Shown here: one piece after another, positions 20,728-28,369 of the stretch
How the letters are laid out: each line of letters begins with the position of its first letter
How positions within the stretch are numbered: position 1 is the stretch's first letter
Source of the DNA: Hyaloraphidium curvatum
Taxonomy: Eukaryota; Monoblepharomycota; Hyaloraphidiomycetes; Hyaloraphidiales; Hyaloraphidiaceae
DNA: 37,500 nucleotides
Assembly: GCA_025558095.1 (NCBI GenBank)
Contig: JAIVFI010000001.1
Span: 37,501 to 75,000 of the forward strand
Direction of reading: 5' to 3'
Notes under the pieces: model-generated
Told to the model about the DNA's origin: nothing
What the model saw: only the letters and a program-made list of their open reading frames with translations
Database searches by the model: none
Translations under genes and position numbers: made by a program

Positions 20728-21425
20728 ATGAAGGCGCTCCTTGCCTGGCTGTTCCTCGCCGCGGCCGTAGCCGCCGTGCTCGTGCCCGCCAGGCGTGCTG
20801 CCGGCCCGCGCCGTGCGGCCCATGCCGACCGCCTTCCTGACGTTCCCCGTCCCCAAGCGCCGCCCCTGCTGGCAAGAGGTAGTGGCAAGAGGGGAAGACC
20901 TCTTGCCACCTGCCGAATCCCGCGCGGTGTGTTACCGCCGCAGCTGTAACGATTGCGATGCGGATCAATATTGGTGAAGGAACCGGCACGCTCCGCGCCA
21001 GAACCCCCCCTGACGCCCTTAACCCGCTCGATCCCGACATCCTGGACTCCCCGCTGGTTCCCAGCGAGTTCGGGTACCCCGGCACCCCCGAAGACAGCAT
21101 TGCCTGCGTCACCCACGCCTCCTCCTCACACCTCTACCGGCGCTACGGCCCGGCCGGCTACAGCCTGTGCCCCGGCCTTGTGATGTGCTGCGGTGGCTAC
21201 CTGGAAGAACATCCCGACCTGACCACCGCGGCGTCCTGCGCCGACGCTTGCAACTGCAACAACAACTGCAAGTACATGCTCTTCAAATCGGTCGAGCCCA
21301 CTGGGTGCGTCTTCTACGGTGCGGCCTGCACAAGTTACGACAACGTCTCGTATTCAAGTTTCGACATGTACGCCAAGGCAGGAAACGCGTGCCCGGGAAC
21401 CTACCAGAGCTGCAACTCCGACTAG
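20728..21425 (+). CDS. Small secreted Cys-rich protein, PAN/apple-like
   Basis: Likely secreted protein of about 176 residues; function unknown. ATG 20728 gives a hydrophobic leader (MKALLAWLFLAAAVAAVL). The frame then needs two introns: 20782-20857 (GTGCCC...TTCCTGACG...CCAAG; a donor six bases earlier is equally possible) and 20974-21064 (GTGAAG...CCCTGACG...CCCAG). The joined product has about 18 Cys, including RSCNDCDADQYC, VMCCGG, ADACNCNNNCKYMLF, GCVFYGAAC and the ending GTYQSCNSD. The spacing of the NNNC/F/CVFY/SYDN part recalls PAN/apple modules, which bind protein or carbohydrate. The C-terminal third is duplicated at 11298-11445. Without the introns the frame is broken, so a recent pseudogene is the alternative. 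Confidence 0.6.
20870..20908 (+). repeat. Direct repeat plus perfect hairpin in coding sequence
   Basis: TGGCAAGAGG occurs at 20870-20879 and again at 20883-20892. The second copy pairs perfectly with CCTCTTGCCA at 20899-20908 around a 6-nt loop. It lies in exon 2 of the Cys-rich gene. Confidence 0.7.
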
Positions 21426-21778
21426 AGGCGGCGGGCTCGCGTCGGTTGCAAGCTTCTGGCCGGCGCATGAACCGCTCGGCATTCGGCGTCGCCCATCCGC
21501 TCCAGCGTCCTTGCCATTAATTGCGCGTTGCTTTCGAGAGAGGAAAAGGGTAGATTTTGTATGTACGCCTGTCTGGAGGTAGATCAAGTTTACGCACCAT
21601 CCGCCTATGGTAACGGTGGGCGCGAGCCCCAGCGTCTTCTGCCGGCGCGGAACGGCGAACGCCACATCACCGCTACGCTCCACCCCTCCCCATCCTCTCC
21701 CTAGAGGACCACGATGACGTGTGGAAGGGGCAACCCCTTCTCCAAAACCACCGTGGACTTATACGACGCCGGCGGCAA

Positions 21779-21929
21779 CAGGGCCCGCCCGACTGAAAAC
21801 GACGGATAGAAGGATACCAGGGATACTTGAAAGATAAATCCTAGGGTACAAAGGATACCAAGGATATTCGAAGGATATTGACGGATATTGAAGGATAAGC
21901 GGCCGCCGTTTTCAGTCGGGTGGGCCCTG
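21779..21929. mobile_element. MITE-like element with 27-bp terminal inverted repeats
   Basis: The ends are imperfect inverted repeats: left 21779-21805 starts CAGGGCCCGCCCGACTGAAA, and the reverse complement of 21903-21929 starts CAGGGCCCACCCGACTGAAA; 25 of 27 positions agree. GCAA flanks both ends (21775-21778 and 21930-21933), a probable 4-bp target duplication. The 97-bp interior is AT-rich with repeated GGATATTGA/GGATACC units and has no coding capacity. The duplicated locus at 11 kb lacks the element, giving an empty-site comparison. The superfamily is not assignable from this alone; CAGGG ends resemble hAT, but hAT duplications are 8 bp. Confidence 0.72.
21820..21898 (+). repeat. Short GGATA(T/C) tandem repeats inside the element
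   Basis: Around seven diverged 10-12 nt units of the AAGGATATTGA / AAGGATACCA type, standing out by AT content from the GC-rich surroundings. Confidence 0.6.
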
Positions 21930-22441
21930 GCAACGCCGTTCCCAGCTTCACGGACCTCCTGATACCCGGTACGGCGGCGCTGCCCTAGCTACTCGATCCC
22001 GCTGGCCGGGTTCCCGGCGGGCAACGGGTTCGGGTTCGAGATCAGGTTCCACGGCTGCAGTGCAGCTCGTGCGGGTACGGCTACACCGTGCTGTACTATT
22101 CCACGCCCGAGGTTTGCTGCGGGACGTGATCGGCTTTGAGTCGGAGCGACCGTGACGCAGGGATGCGACGGCATGCCCTGTCCTCCCTCCTCCACATGCC
22201 AGAACACCGCACCGCCCGGCAGATCGCTTGCCATTGTCGTCGAGGGCCGACGGATCAACGGACACGGACAGAAGGTCGCCTGCACCGTACGATCCGCTCG
22301 TCTCGTTCCGGAGCGCGGTCGCGCTCGGTAGCGATCCGCCCGAACCCATGTTGAATCCACACGGACCGCGAACCGCACGAGGAGAAAACCACAACTCGTA
22401 GTGAAGAGAGACATGCACGCCCCTCTAGACGACTTGCAGAC

Positions 22442-22558
22442 TCCAACCCAGACGCAGAAGATCCAAGCCGCGGCCGGCTGCAAGATACACAATTCCTTCC
22501 GGGACGATTTCCAACCGTCCAACCCAGACGGAGCAGGAGATCCAACCCGCGGTGCCGG
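22442..22558. repeat. Imperfect direct repeat between SCGY module and gene B
   Basis: TCCAACCCAGACG followed by a GATCCAA.CCGCGG block occurs at 22442-22477 and again at 22518-22558, 76 bp apart. It lies in the 3' flank shared by two converging genes. Confidence 0.55.
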
Positions 22559-22567
22559 ACGCGCGGG

Positions 22568-23830
22568 CTAGAACGCATCCGGCGCCGGGGTGGCCCTTGC
22601 CTTGATCGCGCGGCGGAAGTTCCCGTCCGCTTCGCGGCGGGCGAGCAGCTCGCGGCGGCCCAGGCGGATGGTGGAGGGGTTCTGCGATCGGGAACGGGGT
22701 CAGCGGGGCGTGCGACGGGGCGGGGGCGGGAAAACGCACGTCGACGACGATCGGGTAGGTCTCGCCGTTCGGCGGCGGTGGCGGTTGCCCGAAGGTGTTG
22801 GTCTGGAAGAACGTGCTGGTGAGGAGGAAGCGGAGAATGTACTGGGTGGTCGGCAGGAGCGGCCGCCGGACGAGGATGGTGCACAGGCCGCTAATGTTGG
22901 TGATGCAGAACGTCACCACGTTATCCTGGCGTTCGGCGAGGCGCCGGGCGGTCGGAGAGGGGCCGACGAGATCCACCCGGGCGTTTGCCACGGGCTGCCC
23001 AGCGTCGTTCCGGACCGAGACGAGCATCCGGACAGCGGCGCTCTGCGTGATCGTTTTGCTGGTCGTCCTGGTCACGATCTTGACGGTGGTGGTCTTGACG
23101 CGGGTCGTGGTCCTGGTCTTTGTCACGGTGGAAGTAACCCTTGTGATGCAGCACCTCCGGCCGGACCCGCCGGGCCGGGGTACGACGCCGCGGGGGCAGG
23201 CCTGGCAGTAGTCGCGGGCAAAGAGGGCGTGCGCATCGTCGTCGCCGGCGTCGACGGGCGATTGGTCGTCGGCTGGGCCCATGTCGCGCTCGGAGAGGGC
23301 ATCGGAGTCGACGGCTTGGGCGGGCTCCTCGTCGACCGGAGGGGGCGCCGGCAGGTCCTCGGCGGGGATCTCCAGGACCGCCTGAGCAGCGACCGCCGGC
23401 TCGACGTCCTCGTCCCTTGCTTCGAGGCGGCGCCGGACCAGCGAGGTGACGGTCACGGTGCGGGTGGTCGTCCTGGTGCGCTTGACGGTCTTGACCGCGG
23501 TCTTTGTCCTGTACCTTGTCACGCGCACGGTCGTGGCTTTCTTGCAGCAGCAATTCGCGCCGGCCCAACCGGACCCGGAGGAGCTGCGATGGGGGTGAGC
23601 GACGCCGCCCGCTGTGAGGGGGATCGCGCGGCACGCACCACGAGGGGCCCTTGACCCAGGCCAGCCCTGTGTTGCCGTTGGGCGAGATGTCCTGTGCCGC
23701 GGCGGGGGGCGCCGACAGGGCGATGGCCAGCGCGAGGGCGGCCGCGGCCAGGAGATACGGGGCGGGCTGTGCGGGCGGCGACGGGTGAGCGGCGCGTGGG
23801 CCCCGGTTCCGGGGCGCTTACGGTGCGCAT
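22568..23830 (-). CDS. Secreted Lys/Thr-repeat protein B
   Basis: Second paralog, 364 residues. Exons: 23830-23822, 23766-23639, 23583-22740, 22681-22568. Exon 1 codes only Met-Arg-Thr before a 55-nt intron with a strong GTAAGC donor. Exon 2 supplies the signal peptide (YLLAAAALALAIALSAPPAA) and QDISPNG. Exon 3 has GWAGANCCCKK, the first basic/Thr tract (TKTAVKTVKRTRTTTRTVTV), an acidic linker, YCQACPRGVVPRPGGSG with CC, and a second tract (TKTRTTTRVKTTTVKIVTRT). It also carries a beta-type region (AGQPVANARVDLVGPSP, CITNISGLC pair). Exon 4 ends LGRRELLARREADG and RRAIKARATPAPDAF. Lies downstream of, and convergent with, the SCGY copy 2, the same neighbour order as gene A in inverted orientation. 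Confidence 0.78.
23767..23821 (-). other. Introns of Lys/Thr gene B
   Basis: Introns at 23767-23821 (GTAAGC...CACAG), 23584-23638 (GTGCGT...CGCAG, phase 2) and 22682-22739 (GTGCGT...GCTGACC...GCAG, phase 0). Without intron 1 the signal-peptide frame has no ATG and meets a TAA, so it is required. Confidence 0.72.
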
Positions 23831-24470
23831 CTTCCGCGGCTATCCGAGCGCGCGGCTTCGCGGGCCAGGAGGGCACTGGTGCTGTGGGGGAGCGCGATGA
23901 CGAGATCGCCTGCGGGTCGAGGGCGGGTCCACCACAGGAATTTCCGCTCGCGCAGACTCAGGTGGATGGGCTGGTGAAGCGGCACCCGTGAACTGTTGCT
24001 GACCCGTTCGACAGCGCCTCTCGAAAGCGCTTCTGACCGGACAAATCAGATCAATTAGACATGGTTTTCCATGCCTAGCTCGGGGAACGAGACTGTCCGG
24101 CTTCCATCGCCCGGTGCCTTATAGACGCTTTGCCTGTCTGGCGACCACCCATCCCCGCGCAACCCCGCCCGCACCGCTCGTAATCCAGATACCCCGCGAT
24201 CGACCCTGTCTGCCTGCTCCGGGTATCCCTGCGCTATTTCTCCGCGCCGGCCGCGCCGGCATCTCGGTTTGCCCGCCGATCCCGCCCGTTTGCCACACCT
24301 GGACCACAACCCCGGCGCACGAACAAGCACATCCATCGGCGATCGAAACGTCTATCGCATAGTGAGGATCTAAGTGTCAGCAGTATACAGGCCAATAAAG
24401 TACACATCATCGGAGCGGGGTCGGGCCCGACGGAAGCGAGCCGCAGCAACCAGCGCCGGGCCCCGAACGC
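23831..24470. other. Intergenic between genes B and C
   Basis: 640 bp separating the 5' end of B from the 3' end of C; it should hold the promoter of B. The CACGTG motif seen upstream of A and C is not found here. No gene or repeat recognised. Confidence 0.4.
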
Positions 24471-25766
24471 CTAGAACACCACGGGCGCGGGCGTCGCCCT
24501 GGCCTTGAGCGCGCGGCGGTACCTCCCGTCGGCGCCCTTGCGCGCGATCAGCTCGCGGGCGCCGAGGCGGGCGCTGCTCTCGGGCTGCGGAGGAAGGGCG
24601 GATGGGTCAGTTGTGGCGGATAGCGGGCAGAAAGGCGAGGCTACTCACGACGACGATGGGGTAGACACCCCCGCTCGGCGGCGGCGGCGGCTGGCCGCTC
24701 GCGTCGGTGGGGATCGGGATGTCCGGGGCGCCCGGAGTGAGAATGGCGTAGTTCGAGTTTGGGGTGAGGGGTGTCGGGTACAGGAGGTTGCAGATGCCGG
24801 TGGTGGGGTGTGTGTAGCAGAAGGCCCAGATGTCGCGCTTGCCCAGCCGGCCGATGGGGGGCCCGACGAGCTGCACGAGGGCGTTGCCAACGGGCGTGCC
24901 GTTCTGCGTCTTGACCTGTAATCGCATGGAGGAGGGTCAGGAATGGAGCCGGGGCATCGCGGGGGCATGTCTGACCTGGACCGGGATCCGCACCGCCGCG
25001 CTCTGTGATGCGGTCACCGTGATCGTCTTTGTCGCCGTCTTGACCGTCGTCGTCTTGATCCGCGTGGTCGTCTTGGTCCGAGTGGTCGTGGAGGTAACTT
25101 TGGTGACGCAGCACCTCTCCCCAGACCCGCTGGGGCGGGGCGCGACGCCGCGGGGGCAAGCCTGGCAGTAGTTCCGTGCAAACAGCCTGCGTTCCTCGGC
25201 GTCGACAGGGGACTGCTCGACGGGGGCCTCGTCCAAGCCGAGCGGCGCGACGGCGGGCTCCTCATCGGCCGGAGCAGGGGGCAGTGGCTCCTCCGTGGGC
25301 GTCTCGAGGATCTCCTCAGCGGGATCCACGGCCTCCTCGGGCTCCTCGTCGTCCTGCCTCGCCTCGAGCCGGCGCCGCACGAGCGTCGTCGTGGTGACCG
25401 TGCGCGTCAACGTTCTCGTCCGCTTCACCGTCTTGACCGCCGTCTTGGTCTTGTACTTTGTCACCCGCACCGTCGTCGGGCGCCGGCAGCAGCACCCCAC
25501 TCCGCCCCACGCGCTGGAGGAGCTGCATCCGCCGTGAGTCACCTCCTCGCGCCCGGGGACAACCCGCCGACCCACCACTGCGGGCCCTTGACCCATCCCG
25601 AGCCCGAGTGTTCGTTCGGCGAGACATCCTGCGCGGCGGTGTGGCGCGCGGAGAGGGAGATGGCGAGCGCGAGCGCCAGCGCGGCGAGCGCGAGGAGGGA
25701 CGGCGGCTGCAGCGCGGCGGGCGTCAGCGTTGGGAGCGGTGCGCGGAAGGCGCGCCGGACCTTCAT
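24471..25766 (-). CDS. Secreted Lys/Thr-repeat protein C
   Basis: Third paralog, 354 residues, with one intron more than A and B. Exons: 25766-25761 (Met-Lys), 25706-25576, 25522-24976, 24915-24649, 24584-24471. Signal peptide SLLALAALALALAISLSARH followed by TAAQDVSPN. Then GWVKGPQ, a Cys cluster (AWGGVGCCCRR), the first tract (KTKTAVKTVKRTRTLTRTVT) and an acidic linker. YCQACPRGVAPRPSGSG with CC follows, then a second tract (TTTRTKTTTRIKTTTVKTAT). The beta-type region (NGTPVGNALVQLVGPP, Cys pair CYTHPTTGIC) lies after the extra intron. The C-terminus is LGARELIARKGADG and RRALKARATPAPVVF. Divergent from the CxxC protein gene, with duplicated E-box-like sites between them. Confidence 0.78.
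25707..25760 (-). other. Introns of Lys/Thr gene C
   Basis: Introns at 25707-25760 (GTCCGG...CGCTGACG...TGCAG, weak donor, 54 nt in frame), 25523-25575 (GTGGGT...TGCAG), 24916-24975 (GTCAGA...CCTGACC...TACAG, unique to C, phase 0) and 24585-24648 (GTGAGT...ACTGACC...CGCAG). Positions 1, 2 and 4 match introns 1-3 of A and B. Confidence 0.68.
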
Positions 25767-26545
25767 GGGCGGATCTTGCGGTGCGTTGCTCGGCGTGTCG
25801 GTTGTGGATCTGTTGGACGGCGAGCAGATGGTGGAGTGAGTCGGAGGGCGGTGGCGAGTGCGGCCTTTTTCCCTGGCGGGGCGGACGTGGCGCAGCGGGC
25901 GTCCTGACGACGTCATCGCCCAGCGTGCCCGAATCGCCAACAAACGGCTTACAAACCGGCCTCCGCGCCTTTCGGATTCTTTCCACCACCATCGGCACTC
26001 GATGTAGGCGGGTGCGGGGATCCTCTCGCCCCTCTGGAGGTCGCGTTGTCGCAATCGCAGGCTGCGGCATGTCACGTGAATCACGTGAATCATGATTCAC
26101 TCGTCCCGCCGAGGCCCACCCGACGACGCTGTCCGTCTCCGCAGCCGGGCTGCACACCGTCATGCGGATCCAAAGAATCGCTCCCGCGCTGCCGGTGCGC
26201 CGCGGTGATCTGATCGCGGCCCGGATCTGCAGGTCTTGCTCCGGCGGGCCCATGCCTCGCCGCTTCTCCCATGCGCCTACACTGATCGAATGGCTGTCAA
26301 TTCTGCTCTGATGCGCCGTCCAGTTGGCTTTTGCGCTTCCGAACGGCCTCCTCCCGGATGGTGGGTGACGGAGACGGGGGCTCCGCGCGGATAGAGGCCC
26401 CAATCCTTCCTCACTCAACCACAGGCAAGATCATCCATCCATTACGATGTATTCCCGGGAATCCGATGTCGTTGGACCCTCCCCTCTCCGGACGGACCCT
26501 GTAGGCGGCGATCGGTTCGCATGCGCCCAACCAAAAAGCACAGAG
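25767..26545. promoter_or_regulatory. Divergent promoter region with E-boxes and a palindrome
   Basis: Between gene C (-) and the CxxC protein gene (+). At 26072-26100 two CACGTG hexamers (26073-26078 and 26082-26087), each in TCACGTGA context, run into a perfect 16-bp palindrome GTGAATCATGATTCAC (26085-26100). CACGTG is the classical bHLH (E-box) site. Two phased copies plus the palindrome suggest a regulatory element for one or both genes. An ATG at 26447 is in frame with the downstream gene. Confidence 0.5.
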
Positions 26546-28314
26546 ATGGCCTCCGACGCGCCCGGTGCCTCCTCCGGCGGCCCGCCGCCGGTCCCTCCGG
26601 CGTCCACGAAGCCCGTGCGGGCGCCGGCGGGCCATGGCGTGATCGCCGACGAGCCGCTGCCGGCGGCGCTGCCGGCCCTGAACTCGCCGACCGGCACCGC
26701 GGCATCGGGCGCGCCGAACCCGTTCGCGTCGTCGGAGGACGCCGACGAGGCGCTGGCGAGGCGGCTGCAGGCCGAGGAGGACGAGCAGTACGCGCAGGCG
26801 ATGGCGCGCGCGAGCCTGGCCGGGCCGCCGCCCGGGACCCCGCCGTCGCAGCGGCGCCCGTCGCAGACGCCTCAGCCGTCCCAGCAACCCCAGCCGTCGC
26901 AGTCGGCGGCCGCCAGTCAGCCAGCCGCCGCCGGTCAGCCATCAGCGGGCAGCCAGGGGGCCCAGGGCGGTGCCCAAGGAGGCCAGGTCACCCCTTCGGC
27001 CGACATCCCGGCCGACCCCGCCGCGCCCCTCGCCCCGCCGCACCCGCCCGCCGTGCGCCCCGGCCAGGGCACCGCCGCCGCCGCCGCCATCTACGCCTCA
27101 TCATCGCCGGCTCCGATGGCCCCGATGGCACAGGCCCCCGTGTACGTGCAGTACGGCGTGCCTGCCCCCGCCCTGCCGCTGGGCACCTACGTCGCGCCGG
27201 GGGCCATGGTCGCGCCGGGGCAGGTGATGCCCGGCCAGGTGCTCGTGCAGGGGATGCCGGGGCAGCAGGTGGCCTACGTTCAGGTAACCGACAACGTCCT
27301 CGCCGTCTCCCCTCCTGACCGCCCCGCCGCTCCAGGCCTCTCCGTACCCGATGCAAGCCTACCAACCCATCCCGATCCAACCCGCCCCCGTCCTCATCCA
27401 GCGCGCCCCCACCACCGGTCAGCCCCGTCGCCTCAACAACCGCCCCCCCGTCCGCCCTCCGCCGGGGCAGCAGGGCCTCGTCGGCCCACCTCCCCGGGGC
27501 AAAGCGTGGTGCTTGTTCTGCGGCGCCGACGGCGTGGTGGACATGCACACGCCGCAGGGGATCGCGAGGGACTGGTGCCCGCAGTGCGCGGGCGGGGCGG
27601 TGATCGACCTCGAGGGGCCGGCAAACGGGAACGTGCCGTGCGCCGCGTGCGGGGGTGCGTGGACCCCGACGGGACCGCGTCCGACGATGGTTCTGACCCT
27701 CCCCGCTTGCCGCGACAGGAAACGGCGTGGTCAATGATGAACACATCCCGCAGCCGCAGTCGATCCTCGGCACCGTCGGCTCGGCCGTCACCTCCTTCGG
27801 AACCGCCGTCGGCTCGCTGTTCACCGGCTCGCAGGGACAGCAGCCCGCGCCCCAGCAGAGGCCGGCGGGGCCGATGGCCTACTGCGGCGCGTGCAGGGGG
27901 AGCGGCTGGGTGGTGGGGCAGCCCGTGCCGGTGCAGGGGCAGGGGCAGGGGCAGGGGCAGCAGGTGGGTCTCGCGCTCCCCGGTGGAGGATGTGGGCGGG
28001 CTGACCCGCCACGTTGGATGCAGCACGCACCCCCTCTGGCCGCCCAGCCCGCCGCGTCGCAGCAGGCCCGCCCGCAGCAGACCCCCCCCTCGCCCGCTCC
28101 GGCACAGCAGCCCGCTCCCGCGGCGCAGCCGCCCCGCGCTACGACGCCTCAGCCCTCCGCTCCGGCATCGGCGCCCCAGCCGTCCGCTCCGGCACAGCAG
28201 GGAGGGCAGGCGGCGTTCGCGGCCGCGAACCCGTTCGGCGCGGCGGCGGCCCCTGGGCAGGCCTCGGGCACGGCGACGGGGACGGGGGCGGGGGCGGGAT
28301 CGGGATCTGCGTAG
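26546..28314 (+). CDS. Low-complexity protein with four CxxC pairs
   Basis: Protein of 530 residues, no family recognised. Exons: 26546-27283, 27336-27654, 27719-27963, 28024-28314. The N-terminus is Pro/Ala-rich and disordered. Around residue 70 a charged helix (ALARRLQAEEDEQYAQAMAR) resembles ubiquitin-interacting-type helices. A Gln/Pro/Ala-rich, prion-like stretch follows, then Pro/Val/Gly-rich repeats (APGQVMPGQVLVQGMPGQQ). The second half carries CLFC (305-308), CPQC (327-330), CAACGGGN (348) and CGACRGSG (408). The last two fit the CxxCxGxG zinc-binding pattern of DnaJ-type fingers. An NPF motif occurs near both ends. Possible adaptor in ubiquitin or endocytic traffic, which is inference. 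ATG 26447 would add 33 residues. Its stop is 56 bp from the stop of the convergent exporter gene. Confidence 0.68.
27284..27335 (+). other. Introns of the CxxC protein gene
   Basis: 27284-27335 (GTAACC...CTCCTGACC...TCCAG, phase 0), 27655-27718 (GTGCGT...TTCTGACC...GACAG, phase 1) and 27964-28023 (GTGGGT...GCTGACCC...TGCAG, phase 0). The first two change frame and are needed to connect the CxxC pairs. Confidence 0.7.
27933..27963 (+). repeat. GGGGCA hexamer repeat at an exon end
   Basis: Five near-perfect CAGGGG/GGGCAG hexamers encode Gln-Gly repeats and abut the donor of the third intron. The G-runs could form a quadruplex in DNA or RNA. Confidence 0.6.
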
Positions 28315-28369
28315 CCGTCGTGTTTGCAGGCTCCCATCTTTGGGGAATCAAGAACCCATCCGCGACCAA

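Larger units (their letters stand above)
21277..22129 (+). repeat. Inverted segmental duplication, copy 2
   Basis: Plus-strand counterpart of 10770-11445: last third of the Cys-rich gene, 3' flank, spacer and SCGY module. The spacer is nearly unchanged between copies. Copy 2 keeps the complete Cys-rich gene upstream and carries an inserted MITE-like element. Confidence 0.75.
21714..22129 (+). pseudogene. SCGY module, copy 2 (MITE-split, frameshifted)
   Basis: Begins MTCGRGNPFSKTTVDLYDAG at 21714. After removing the inserted element (21779-21929 plus one GCAA) it continues as NAVPSFTDLLIPGTAALP and then needs a frame change to read SYSIPLAGFPAGNGFGFEIR. A second change, CACGG-CTG against CACGGGCTG in copy 1, is needed to reach LQCSSCGYGYTVLYYSTP and VCCGT at TGA 22127-22129. 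The two copies therefore carry different lesions. The ancestral module looks like a small secreted domain with a SCGY and CC ending. Confidence 0.55.

Noticed and set aside
21779-21929. Assignment of the inverted-repeat element to hAT
   Set aside because: The CAGGG ends are suggestive, but the flanking duplication appears to be 4 bp (GCAA), not 8 bp, and no transposase is present.
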